Source: Apis mellifera
Lineage: Eukaryota; Arthropoda; Insecta; Hymenoptera; Apidae
DNA length: 64,000 nt
Direction: 5' to 3'
NCBI RefSeq assembly: GCF_003254395.2
Contig: NC_037638.1
Coordinates: 23,265,352-23,329,351 of the forward strand
Shown here: in pieces, positions 1 to 11,990 of the stretch
Layout of the letters: every line of letters begins with the position of its first letter
How positions within the stretch are numbered: the first letter of the stretch is position 1
Position numbers and translations under genes: made by a program
Notes under the pieces: model-generated
Told to the model about the DNA's origin: nothing
Seen by the model: only the letters and a program-made list of their open reading frames with translations
Database searches by the model: none

Positions 1-1270
1 TTATGTGCAAATAAACACAGTTGTATCGTGACTAACAAAATTTTAATAACTTGTACGATAAATTTATATGGAAAACGTCGCTTTGCTTGCCACTTTTCAA
101 TAGGATTCATAAAGAAAAATTTTAATTTTCTTCGCATTTTTTCTTCAGTAAACAGGGACATATTACAGATAGGCTGATCTGTTATAGTTGATCGATGATG
201 ACTATAAATAAAAAAGATTTTAATAAATATCATAATCCTTATAATTTTAATATTTTAATATATAAAAATAATATTTACTTTTATATAATATAGTTTTAAC
301 ACAATAAACTTCTTCAAATTATGGAATTAATGATAATTGCATAAAAAATATAAAAACTTTTATATATTAGTTTATCATATTAAAAATATGATTATTTAAC
401 TAATTTGTTTCATAATATTTTATTTAAAAGTAAAATTCTTTTAAAAAATAGTTTTTATTTTATTGATAATGAACATAATTAAAAGAATATATAGATTTTA
501 TTACTATAAATTAAATTTATTGAATTAAAAATAATTTTTCAAAAAATATCAATATAATATATCGTGCAATATTATATCTAGAAGATATGATACAGAATGT
601 CTCATGATTTGTACAACAGATAACAAAGAAAGAACAATAAAAAAAACGTAAGAAAAACAATGAAAAACAAACAAACAAAAATAGAATAAATTCGCTAGAA
701 AGTAATGAACGAAATTAAAAAAATAATTACTATAAAGAACGTATCTACGAATAATGCGATAAAGTTACGAACCTTGGACTGACCGAACATTCATTAAGTA
801 ATTCATTTTCACCAGCTTGTTCGTCTTCACTGTCGGGTCCATTACTCCAGGAATGATTTCTAAGAATATTTCCTCTGGATTCATCCTTTACCATTCTTTT
901 TCGTGGCTCCGACATTTCGATCGTTTCTTGTCTCGACAGTTCGATTTAAATTGTCGATTAAAAATAATTTATCCCGCGGGATTATCGTCCCAGTTTCCGA
1001 GAAATGATGAAAGGGAGAATTGTTCACATACGTTGATCTGTATAACAATACGAATAAGATTATTATATGACATCAGTTTTTTCGTAGAACTATGAACTAG
1101 GAAAAGCAGTGTACGTACTGATTTGTTACACACAATGAAAGACAATTGCAATAATACGATGTCGTTAACAGCGGCCATCGCAGGCCATCCAATGCACGCA
1201 CTCGACTTGACTGATCAGCGCGCTATTTCGGCCATTTGTGAAACCAGCTGATCGAGTAGTGGGGATATAT
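1..1270. other. AT-rich intergenic sequence, no gene seen
   Basis: Positions 1-780 are extremely AT-rich, with long A/T runs and few CpGs. The short open frames there have no protein-like composition. Base composition becomes more balanced from about 960, and a CpG-containing patch at 1170-1300 leads into the candidate promoter of the KCTD-type gene. No RNA gene or mobile element was recognised. Confidence 0.5.
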
Positions 1271-1291
1271 GATGGAGAGGGCGCTAATCGT

Positions 1292-1433
1292 TCAGTGGTA
1301 AAGTGAGTGTTCATTGCAAATATTCAACGTCACATTTTTAACGTATTTACAAGAGTGTATAGCTTTTATTATGTGAAAAAGTGTGAAAATATGTGAGAAA
1401 CGGTAGAAAATATTTGAATAAACTGCTCACAAG
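1292..1433 (+). promoter_or_regulatory. Candidate first non-coding exon and promoter (distal)
   Basis: An arthropod initiator-like TCAGTGG occurs at 1292, and a splice-donor-like CACAAG/GTTAGT follows at 1433/1434. The interval has no ATG-started frame of useful length. It lies in a CpG-containing patch upstream of the KCTD-type gene, so it could be a distal 5' UTR exon of that gene. This rests on short motifs only. It could be chance, or belong to an unrelated non-coding transcript. Confidence 0.25.
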
Positions 1434-1682
1434 GTTAGTAAATATTTACGATAATTCTTATCTGTCAATTATAATTACCGCATAGTCAACGTACGATATC
1501 AATCTATCTAAACAATAAAGTATAAATTTACTTTAAATATCTATGTACAATGTACAAAGTTTTATCACTAATCAAATAACATAGCAAACATTCGTGTAGA
1601 AAATGTATAATTAATATCTACATGGAATTTAGGTTTACAAGAGTGGGACAACGAGCAAGCATTTTCCCGCGCATTTATCCGG

Positions 1683-1820
1683 TCAGTTTATAACAATATG
1701 GCGGAAACTTTGTTCAAAACGCGAAGAGAAAGAAGAGGGAGAAAGAAGAAGCGATAATCAATTATCAAACGCCGAGGAAAGAGAAATGTGAATGAAAGAA
1801 AATGGATTCGACGTTCAAAG
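1683..1820 (+). promoter_or_regulatory. Candidate 5' UTR exon with initiator and strong splice donor
   Basis: An initiator-like TCAGTT lies at 1683-1688, and a near-perfect donor CAAAG/GTAAGT at 1820/1821. The interval between holds a 19-codon upstream ORF (1698-1757, very basic, stop TAA) beginning in an ATGGCGG context. A second ATG at 1802 runs open into the donor in phase 1. A plausible acceptor, CTCTCACAG, ends at 2400. I infer a non-coding leader exon of the KCTD-type gene at 2680. The alternative is the start of a different spliced transcript. Confidence 0.35.
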
Positions 1821-2192
1821 GTAAGTCGACAACGATATTGTTTCTTCTTTTTCATATTATATCGCTCGTATATTCGCTTCGTGAGCGAAACAAATCGCGA
1901 TACACGAAAATGGCGAAAATTCGAAACGATGGAAATCGTACCGAGTACGATCGTTCGATGAGATCGAGCCGGGGCACGATTGGAAAAGAGAAATTTCGTT
2001 GGCATCGTAACACGCGGATAGCCCGCGTGCAGTGATCGAATGACGACAGGGGGATGGTGCGCGCGTTCCTCCGTTCGAGAATCGGTGCGCGTTGCACCCT
2101 TCTGCGCCAGCGTATCAGACGCTTCGCAACACACACGAGTAGCGTGTCCTGCCGCGCGCGCCAAGTGTCTAGGAGAGGAAACGCAGCGACGG

Positions 2193-2211
2193 AGCCGAGC
2201 TAAACTCGGCT
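2193..2211 (+). other. Short hairpin in the presumed 5' UTR of the KCTD-type gene
   Basis: AGCCGAG and CTCGGCT form a 7-bp inverted repeat around a 5-nt loop. It lies about 470 bases upstream of the start codon in a GC-rich leader. It may affect translation or be incidental. Confidence 0.3.
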
Positions 2212-2679
2212 TTCCTCGACCGAGCGTAGGCGCAGTCTCTCATCGTCAGTCTTTCTCGCCCCCAGCTTCGAGGGAGCACGCTTCCGGAGTCAGATCTATC
2301 TTGGAGTGTGTCCAACCCTCGTCTCAACCCTTAGCTGTCCTCGGTCACTGACCCGATACACATCGGCCCGTTCTCTCAATTCACGCGATCTCTCTCACAG
2401 TTGTGCTGCGTGCAGTGTGGTCGCGAGAAGTGTTGTTCGCGGGGTTGTGCTGCATTTTCGTTATCGCTGCACAGGCAGGCATAAATAGAAAATATTTCCG
2501 TGCCGAAATATACCGTTTCGTTTCCCCTTTTTTCCACTGGTCATTGTTCATCCCGCTCGTACACACCACCCCTCTCCGAACTTTGTCGTTCCCACGATTG
2601 TCGCACGATTGTCGGTGGCTCGAGTCGCAACGCGCGGCGTTGTACGCGAGACGAGTCTATCAGAGAAGCGTCGGGAAGC

Positions 2680-3432
2680 ATGGTGGATCAACAGCAGCCG
2701 GAGCAGCAACAGGAAGCCGTGCCAAGCGTGGTGGAGTTGAACGTGGGCGGTGTGTTTTACACCACCGCTCTGACCACCCTTACCCGGGAGAGCGATTCTC
2801 ATCTGGCCGCATTGTTTTCGGGGAAAACGCCGGTAGAGAAAGATGCGAAGGGGAAATATTTTCTGGATCGAGACGGGGTACTGTTCCGTTACGTGCTTGA
2901 TTTTCTGCGCAATCAGGCATTGGTTCTGCCGGAGGGGTTTCGAGAGAAGGAGAGATTGAGGCAGGAAGCAAATTTTTACGGCCTGCCTGGATTGGAACGT
3001 GCCATTCTGGAGAACGGCAAGTCTTCCGGTTCCCTGACCTCTTCCGGGAAGAGAGCGTCCGGACACATAACTGTCGGTTATCGCGGAAGCTTTGCATTCG
3101 GTCGCGAGGGCCTGGCGGATGTAAAGTTTCGGAAGCTGTCGAGGATCCTTGTATGCGGTCGCGTGACCCTTTGTAGGGACGTGTTCGGGGAAACTCTGAA
3201 CGAAAGCCGTGATCCGGACCACGGCGCTACGGATCGTTACACCTCGAGATTCTTCCTGAAGCACAGTTCCATCGAGCAAGCTTTCGACATGCTTCAAGAG
3301 CAAGGTTTTAAGCTGGCCGGTAGCTGCGGTTCCGGCACAGCTGGCGGCAATTCGGAACAACTCAAGCCTGGAGTGGATTTTGAGGAGAATCGTTGGAATC
3401 ATTACAACGAGTTCGTCTTTGTCCGCGAGTAA
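2680..3432 (+). CDS. Ktl: BTB/POZ (T1) domain protein of the KCTD8/12/16 family (Kctd12-like)
   Basis: The 250-residue protein lies in one coding exon. After a short Gln-rich N-terminus, residues 17-110 form a potassium-channel T1-type BTB domain: VELNVGG near 18-24, then FLDRDGVLFRYVLDFLR near 61-77 and EANFYGLPGL near 96-105. After a Ser/Gly linker, residues 129-250 match the H1 domain of KCTD8, 12 and 16 (GYRGSF, VTLCRDVFGETLNESRDPD, TSRFFLKHSSIEQAFDMLQ, and the end NEFVFVRE). In vertebrates these proteins oligomerise through T1 and act as auxiliary subunits of GABA-B receptors, so a similar membrane-proximal signalling role is inferred. The ATG at 2680 is the first in-frame ATG and has A at -3 and G at +4; upstream codons are open but lack ATG. 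The protein is shorter than human KCTD12 (about 325 aa), mainly in the linker. The symbol is that of the Drosophila counterpart as I remember it. Confidence 0.93.
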   Translation: MVDQQQPEQQQEAVPSVVELNVGGVFYTTALTTLTRESDSHLAALFSGKTPVEKDAKGKYFLDRDGVLFRYVLDFLRNQALVLPEGFREKERLRQEANFYGLPGLERAILENGKSSGSLTSSGKRASGHITVGYRGSFAFGREGLADVKFRKLSRILVCGRVTLCRDVFGETLNESRDPDHGATDRYTSRFFLKHSSIEQAFDMLQEQGFKLAGSCGSGTAGGNSEQLKPGVDFEENRWNHYNEFVFVRE

Positions 3433-4218
3433 ATAGATATACTTCGTTCTTCCTTGGTCTGAATTAGATGAACAAATGGGAATAGTCGTTGTTGGGAAAT
3501 AGTCGGTTGTCCTTTCGACAACGATCGGCCAACATCCAATTCCAACATCGAAATAGAATTCTCCGATCTTCTCCGTCGCTGACGGCGGCAAAGAGGGAAT
3601 TGGCTTCCTCCAGACATTTCTTCCTTTTCGAACCGAGATCGCAACCGGTAGGATAAAGAGTAGATGAGCTTTTTTTTCGTCGTCGACACACGACCATTGT
3701 GCATGCATTATTCAAATTCGTCGAGCTATTATTGCAACGATAATGTCAATCGATTCCTCTTTCAAATATTCTTCCACGGGAACGAGATATGGAAAGGATG
3801 TTGATCAAAGAGGCACGTAACGTTATATGTCGTTATATACGTGGATGGAACCGAACGGATGAAATTCGTCTGCGAGTAGAGATCTTTATTGAAATTAGCA
3901 GACTCGTCTCTCTAACGCGTGTATTTCAACGCGTGGTGTTGAACATCGGTGGTTGAAATACTTTGGGGAGGGGCGAAACAAAGCGAAGTTCACTTTGCTT
4001 AATTTTGCGATAATTGGCGGTAGAGACAAAGGCCAAAGAAACTTGGAAGACTATGAAGAGAATGACAAAACTGGATCGTCGGGTTTTTACAAGTTTTGCT
4101 TCATCGTTTCACTAGTTGTAACGAAGAACGTAAAAATTTTATCCATCTCCTTGTTGTATCGAAGAGGACACGAAGGATTTTGAACAATAAGGAAATATCA
4201 TATATTTAATCGCCGGAA

Positions 4219-4224
4219 AATAAA
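4219..4224 (+). terminator. Candidate poly(A) signal of the KCTD-type gene
   Basis: This is the canonical AATAAA hexamer, about 790 bases past the stop codon at 3432. It gives a plausible 3' UTR (3433 to about 4245) with no competing gene. Other AATAAA words exist in this AT-rich DNA, so the choice is tentative. Confidence 0.4.
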
Positions 4225-6569
4225 GTATAGAAACGAAAATCCCTTCGCTCTTTCCGTTTCTTTTTCAAGATTCAAATATATTCACACTACATATTCTACA
4301 ATTCTTCATTGTTCGCGCTTAATCGTTCGCTCGCTGAATATTATATTCTCCCAGATTGAATCGAGAAAACTTTTTTCCCCTCGAAAAATACGATCTAAAG
4401 TTTGGTATCGATGATCGGAGAGACACACAGTTGGGGATGCATTTCTTCTTCCTTCATCGTTCGAGAAGAAGGACAAGGCGGGACATTTCCAAGGATAGAA
4501 CGGAGAGATGGAATGCGTCTTTTCCGATTTTCCACTCGCCACCGATATATACAAATCAAAGAGGAAATTTCAAATGAGGGAAATTTTAACAAGACCAAGT
4601 AGCGTAATGCCGATCGATAAACTATCTGACATTGAAATTATTTTAAAAAAACGGGTATTTCAAAACTTGTTGTACGAAGAATTGTACGATTCCAGAAGAA
4701 TTAACAGGGTGTACACCTTATTAAATTTCTCTACTAAACGATAAGAAAAAAAAAAAAGAAAAAAAAAGAAACAACTCGTTCATCTCCATCGATATTATCA
4801 TCTCGACAAAGCTCGAAAGGAGAGGACGGAGGAGGATTGGATTGAAGATTCAGCTTCAGACAACGCTGGTCGACTGTTCGAGGTTGAATTTGATATTGGA
4901 CAGTTTGCGGGTGTTATATTGGAACAAGCCTCGTGCAACGTAAATTGTGTGTACGTACAAGCCAGCAACGGTGTTGAACACATGTCGAGCGATTTCGAGT
5001 AACGCGTATATCGAGAACGCATCTCTTCAATATCCATTCTTTGTTCAGAATCTCTTTATTACGCGCGGCTGGTCTTCGTTTTCGCGTGCATTGAAATTGT
5101 GCAGTGTAAGTAATACACACAAATTACACTCGCTTTCGACATTCCCGCGTCGCGTGTAGCATGTACACGTGTTTATTTCTTACTCGACACTTCTTAGACA
5201 AATAATAATTGAATTATTAACGCAAACGTGTTTGCAAACGTGTCCTCGCGACTACGATCGTGCAGAAATTCGATCGAATTCGTCTCATCTTTAGATTAGA
5301 AAACTGCTTAAACGATTAATTCGTAAGAACGCTCGATAATCGCTTTTCGAATAAGCTGAGTTTCGCTTATTTAGCGGCGGGAAAAAGAGAGAAACGGAAT
5401 TAACAATGCGACGTATTGGGCGAAACTTTGATTTTTAAACGAGTTTTCTTTTGCTTCTTCTTGCGGTTTACATTTCATGAAACGAGTTTTAAATAAAGGT
5501 AAACTAAATTCTCCGCGTTTTATCGATAGACTAGTTAGATTTAGTTAGTTAGATTATCGAGAAATAATTTCTAAGAGATATTCTAATAGTATTTTAAAAA
5601 ATTCGTTCACCAGTTCGCTGGAATGAAAGCAATTTATGAATTACGCGGAATTGGAAATAAATTGGAAATATTTTTGCTTGGAAAAGAATTCTGCGTTTCC
5701 AGAGAATTTCGTCGAAAAATTGTAATGTTTTTGGATTGGAAAAGATCGGGGCGAAAGTATTCTTCGAAATTCTTTCGAAACGGCCGCAATTTTTCAAGCG
5801 TGAACGCTCGCGATCGTGTCACGATTAAGTAAATTCTCTCCGCCTCCCTGAGAGAGGAGAGATTCAAGATACCCGAATCCATCCGAAGATCCGCAAAAAA
5901 TTTTTCCTTCGCCCTCCCTTCATCCTTCGTTTTCCATTTCAATCGGCACGCACGCAAGTTGAATTGATCGCAGTTTCCGCGCGATCGTTTTCCAGCGAGA
6001 CAATCTTATCGCCGACTCACGCGGGCATAGATTCCTTTCTTCCGACACACTAGCTCTTATTAGATTCCGGATAGAATTATTTACGACGTCGTGTTGCGTT
6101 CGTTTCAAATCGACTGCTCGCGACCACGGATGCGAGTAACGGTGCGAGCACGGATCGTTTAGATAGCTCGAATAGATTTGCAAAATGTTAGAACGTAAAA
6201 CCGGATATCGAAAGCTCAAACGTTTCAAAGTTAAATCGGATAGAAAAGGAAAGAGGTGGCGATCGATGCGATTCGTGTGTTGATTTATTATTAACTCCAT
6301 TTTTCCCCCCCCTCCTCTTCTAGGATATTTCGCAAAAATTTTTTAAATAATTGTCAAAAGTAAAGATCCAAGAATATTACACCGCTATGTGAAAATTCGC
6401 AGAGTATCGGGTTAATATTTCTATCCATAGAATTGTTCAAATCTCCCCTTCGAATATTTTACGCCCACCACATCGAATCGATTTTCGAACGAGATTCTCT
6501 TTCCCTTCTCGATTTTTCTCGACAATGTAACCCTCCATCTCTCGATACCGCACGAGTTCAGTTGCACAC

Positions 6570-6590
6570 GGAGGCCGCGAAAAGGCCTCC
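6570..6590. repeat. GC-rich inverted repeat (7-bp stem)
   Basis: GGAGGCC and GGCCTCC flank a 7-nt loop, followed by GCTTTTT. It stands out from the AT-rich surroundings. Its function is unknown. Confidence 0.35.
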
Positions 6591-9306
6591 GCTTTTTCGG
6601 TACGCGAGTCTTTCATCCGGAACATCGAGATTCGGCAAGAACAAAGACGATCACACGGTTGATCGGCAACACGATGGCGTGTCAAAGGACGCAAAGGCAC
6701 GGACGGCCGAGCCGAGAATTGGTAGAATTCGACGAGGAATCGATGATGTAAATCATCGGCTCGCCGCGAAAACGGGGGGGGAGGGAGCCCCGCAAATGCA
6801 AAGTGTCACTTGCACGCCCGGATAAACCGGCCGCGACCATTTATGAGAGGATCGATGAAATGGCACGCATGCATCGAACGGTTTTTTTTCGTCTTCCTGT
6901 AGGATCCGCCTTTTTTTTAAACTTCATTTCGTTCGAGACGAGAAACGTTCGCGCGAAATATGTATGTATATATATATAAAATGTAGGCCAGGTGCATTAG
7001 GGAACGAATCGAAAGTATGAAATGTCGAAAGTATAGGCGAAGCAAATTTGACTTGTATCATTGTCGATCTTTTTATCGGATTTAATAGGATATTAAATTA
7101 TTAGTGATTTAGCGAGATTAACGTAGTAGTTTTTGATCGAATTTGTACGAAGTATGCATCGATTTTTGAAAAGTAAATTTTTATTAACGATTGAAACATA
7201 GAGCGATTTGGATATCTATGAGAAATTTAAAAGTATATAGAAAAAAATAAAGAGAATGCACGTATAAAATATTTAAAAGGAAACAAAATTTTTAACTCAT
7301 TTTTTCGAATTTACGTAAAAGAAAGAATTCATTTCGTACAAATTAGAAGCAGATATCGATCATTTATCGTTTAAAGTTTCGTTTCTCTTGTGGAAATCTC
7401 TACAAGATCCGCTACTTACACTCGGAATAATTTTGCGTATAATGACGTATGATCGATGGATAAAATCTGAAAATGTGGACGAAGTGGAACTCGAGATAGG
7501 TCAGTGGTCAGGTATCACGCGGGGAATTCCACGAATCATGCAAATCCAATTGGCCACATTCCCAATCCTGATGTACCTGGCGTGTCGGGCTAAGCTCGAA
7601 GGGATCCTCGATTCCTTCGAGCACATCTCGACGGTATCGGTTACCTCGGATTTATCTCGTTCGAGCCGTTTCCGTTTCCGTTCCAATTTTTGCAATTCAA
7701 AAGCGAACGATCTGGAATATCTATACGCGGATGTACGATCCTCCGACGAAATCGACGAAAAAAATCAACGAGGAATTGGAATTTCTGTACCAATTCGTAG
7801 ATTAGAGGCGGTAAGGTACTCGAAAAGAAGTTTCGAAAACTTAAAGAGTAAATCTAAGAAATCGATCGAACTTTAACTCCACAATTCTTGTTCGCTCGAA
7901 CGTCTCGTCTCTTCTTTCCCTCTGAAACGAAATAAATTTATCAAGTAGAGAAGGATTGCCTCTGACGAACAAACGCGTTGAAACGTGAAAATCTCGATGG
8001 TACGCGAATTTTATTGCACAATTATTACGAAGTACATGTTACGTTATTCGACGGGCATCCGTCGATCAAAGTTTTTTTCGTAAAATTTCAATTTGGAAAT
8101 CGCGTAACAACTCTCTGTTCCCTTCGAGAGATATATTTAAATTTATGGCTCGTCAAATGAAAATTCGAGGGGTCGGCGAAGATTAAATTATTGAGAACAT
8201 CCTATCCTTACATTCTCTCTCGTCCGACCCTCCTCTTTCCGTTTCAGATGTTAAAAATTAAAGAAAAAAAAAAAAAAAAAAAACACGCGATGTCTCCGAT
8301 CGAACGCCATGAAATTCGCGTCTATTTCCACCTACGCTTGTTTGCCGACGCGAGAATCCACTTTCGAGCCGCGTTTGTTCCTCGAGAGAGTATTGCGCGG
8401 GTTCACACAAGGATGTTAGCGGATGTAGCGATGTAAGACGAATGCTACGTTGCGACGATACTGTGGATCATTGTACATGTATATACATAAATCGAGAGAG
8501 GAAAAAATAAAAAGAGTAATACGACGAGCGAGTGGAATTACTTCTCTTCGGGATTTGTCCCTCTTTCTCATTTGTCTCTCCTCCTCCCCTGCTTTTCCTG
8601 TGGATTGAACGTAAGCCGGATCGTGAATTAGAGTGGATGATAACACTTGGTACTTGCGCTACTTTCAACGTATGAAGCAATTTCAAACGCGATGAGGGTA
8701 CCCATATGCTAGAATATATATTCTTAGTTTCAATTGTTTCTTTAACTTGCAATCTTACTTACGATTATTCACTTGATAGTACGATGTTCGTATTGGAATA
8801 ATAATTTAATTAAATTTATTTTAAAGAATATGAATTATGTTATTTACAGATCGATTAATCCGAGTTAAAGTTATTTATGTGTATTTTTTTTATTTTAGAA
8901 AAATAATTTTCTCCATCGTTTACTAATCATCGAAAATAAAATCACTGTTTATGAAATAAACTTAATCTTATCTTCAATGATTAACTAAATATTAAAGATA
9001 TTTTGCTATCGTACTATGATTATTTTTCGTTTTATACGCTTCATTTGTGCGCAATAATTTTTCATTACACTTTTATTTAATTTATTACGAGCGATTTCAC
9101 GCGTTAATAGAATTTTCTTTCTTCTTGAAATTATTTCAATACATTGCAATATCTATCTCTCCTTATCTTTTATTGATATTTCATAATTAAAATTAAATAG
9201 GAAAGAGAATTGAAAATATTATATTAAAAAACGAATTGTCGAAATATTCAAAATAAATGTTCATAATCTGTTACGATTATATTTTTAAATCACAGTTCAA
9301 CATTCG

Positions 9307-9327
9307 TTCATTCATTCATTCATTCAT
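9307..9327. repeat. TTCA tetranucleotide microsatellite
   Basis: Five tandem TTCA units are followed by a poly-T run. It is a simple sequence repeat in intergenic DNA. Confidence 0.8.
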
Positions 9328-10200
9328 TTTTTTTTTTCTATTGAAATAATTTAATATCTCTTTCGAATGTCTCTCTGCAAGAAAGAATAATCTAGAATTT
9401 CAATTTCACAGTAATACGCACGATATTGAATTATCGAGTGCGAGTGGAAAATGATCAATATCTCTCGGAGAAACATTATAATGAAATAACTTAATTATTA
9501 AATTTATAATTAAAAAAAAAATGATAAACTCGAAACGTTTTACTTATCCGTAAAGAAAATAATTTCAATCCATCGAAACATGGGGGGATTAATTTCTTAA
9601 AAGAACGTAGCAATGAAAATATTTCTATTATAATAAATGCAAATTCTTGAATTCGAGATTTCTCGAGTCCATTTCTCATAACTTTCTTCATATTATCCGA
9701 CCTCTCTATTATCCTAATCTTTCCGTACATTAACTTACTAATTCCTGAAGTTTTCTTTGACAAAGCGTTCCACGTTGAAACTTTCATCGTTCCATAATTC
9801 TAAGCTCTATTTAGCCTTAGGCGATAATTACTTAACACTCTCTGCGTCGACGCTTCTAAAAAATTAAAAAAAAAGAAAAATAATAACTTTCTAATTCCTC
9901 TACGATACGAACGAAATGAAAAAAGCTAGAAAAATTAGAAAATCAACCAAGAATAATTATATAATAGTTACATAACGTTTATTAAGTGGCTCGATTCCAT
10001 TATATCAGAATTAAACCTATGATTGATGATGAATTAAATCTAAAAAAACATTGTATGTAAGAACAATTCTCGTTTATCATTCCATAATTAACCCGTTTCC
10101 AGATTTTTCTACATCAATCGATACTATATTTTCCTACATCAACCTTCCGTCCTAGTATACCTTCACCGCGAATAGACCAACCCTCTCGTTGGTCATTTGT

Positions 10201-11990
10201 CCCGTACGACGCTTACAGCCTTGAACTCCGAAGAGGGGGTTGGCGATGCGAAAATATCCTTCTCGCGGCGAGAAGGATAAACCGTGAAAGGGGGAGAACG
10301 CGCGTTAACGAACGGCTCACGTGACGGTGTAAACTCGGATGTAAACTCGATTGGCTCGTCTGAATGAAACGAGCCACGGGGTAAGACTTTCTGAAACCGT
10401 GGCTCGCGAACCGCTCGGTGGAAGCAATCTGTTGCTTATGCTTCCCATTCACGAGTGTCGCGAGTTTCCACGAGGACGGATAAATATATCATCGGCGTAT
10501 AAATGACACGGGGAAGCTCGGGATCCTTTACAACGGTCATTAGTTGACTATTGTGTTTTGCTTCGAATCGAAGCCGGAATATTTCCCGGTTTTCACAATC
10601 GAGATTGCAACCAGTTGCAGCGTTAAACAAAAGCGATTCGCTTTCTCTCTGTCTCTCATACGCGAAAGTTAATAAGGTTGGATCTGTTCTTTACCGATGA
10701 TTCGACCAATTGTTTTCCCAGTTTATCCCCTTTTGTCTGCTAGATGTCTGTTTACACGTAATCGGATAAAACCCTTTGACGAGTGGAACGATCGATGGCC
10801 GACGTGTGAGTAATTAAACTGCACGCGAGAACGCTTTTTATTTTTTTTCAATTTTTCTCCTATCCTATACAATATCTTTATTTTCGAATTATTTCGATCG
10901 TTTTCATCAAATTTTGTTTAATCAATATGGGAAAGTATTTGTTAAATTATGAATTGAATATATATTAATATATATTCCAAATTAATTAGCACGTAAATTA
11001 ATTCCTACGATAAATACAATAGCGCTTAATAAGTACTTTGTAACGATTGTTTTGTAATTATTAAAGAGAAGGGGAGGGAGGGATTAATACGCGCGATTTA
11101 TCGAAAATTGATCGAGTTTAGCGCGCCAAGGAAGGGAGAAATATTCGATTTGTAAATCTTGTTATAAAATTCAGAGGAATTTTCATAGATTAGGGGTGGA
11201 TCCCCCGGTGGCTGCGGATCCATAAAATTTATAGCGGCAACACCTTCGCCACGCCCGCGGCAAACAAGATTTTATACCGATATAATAAACATCCTCAAAT
11301 TACCAATTTCCCAAAGTAATATCACACCATGTATTTAAACAATATATCAAATCTTTTTCTAAAAAGGAAGTTACGATACGATAACCAAAAAATCGCGTTA
11401 AAACGTCATATAAACAATAACAATATTCCATTAAAAAACCATTATACCTATTATTAGATTCATCCTTGCGAGCGCGCAGATGCGATCTCGCGGATCGGAA
11501 GCGAAATATTCGAAATTCCATTTCTGCGGGTACCCCCGATTCATTACCTCGAATTTCCTTGCTCGATCCTATATTATCCCCTTTGGCATCTCGAATCACG
11601 TCCCACGCTGTTTCTCCAGCTGTGCGCGGATCGATCGAATCGGATAATTATATCGGCGCGGTTACCGGCTGCGGTTCCAACGACGATTACGACGGCCAAG
11701 AATTTCCATGTCGTGGTTGTACAGGTTCGGCGCGAGCGATAGTTGTACTCGCTTAATTAGTCATAAAATCGCGATAATCGTTGGAATGAACGCACGCGCG
11801 CGAACAGGGTTCGTCTGGATCGGATCGATCGATTTTCCCGTGTTAATTGGCGGGACATGCACGTGGATCTGTTCCGTTTCGCGCATTGTTCGCGCATTCA
11901 TCCGTGATTTAATTGGAATGCGTTCATTTGTGTTTTTGGAGGGATGGATGGGGCGTCGAAAGGGCATAGTTTATGGATGAAAATAAGAAA
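10201..11990. other. Intergenic sequence with CpG/GC-richer islands
   Basis: Two islands (about 10205-10640 and 11450-11980) have clearly higher GC and CpG density than the AT-rich DNA between them. Open frames on both strands overlap there, as expected when stop codons are rare, and none has a recognisable domain. The islands could be enhancers, promoters or exons of non-coding RNAs. The sequence alone does not decide. Confidence 0.35.

Larger units (their letters stand above)
4226..10200. other. Intergenic sequence, no supported gene
   Basis: This is AT-rich sequence with poly-A/T runs (for example 4744-4770 and 8260-8281) and mixed-composition patches. Open frames are short, many start at non-ATG codons, and none shows a recognisable domain. 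The longest (7388-7876) lacks an ATG start and has no protein-like motif. A 7-bp GC-rich hairpin followed by a T run sits at 6570-6597. A TTCA repeat occurs at 9307-9327. Confidence 0.5.

Noticed and set aside
1..780. Possible nuclear copy of mitochondrial DNA, because of extreme AT content
   Set aside because: No mitochondrial gene, tRNA or conserved protein segment could be read in any frame. Low complexity alone is not evidence.
2548..3708. 386-codon open frame on the - strand over the KCTD-type gene
   Set aside because: It is an antisense shadow of a GC-rich coding exon. It has no domain, and the + strand carries clear T1 and H1 signatures.
7388..7876. 162-codon + strand frame
   Set aside because: It opens at TTG and not ATG, has no plausible flanking exons and resembles no family I know.
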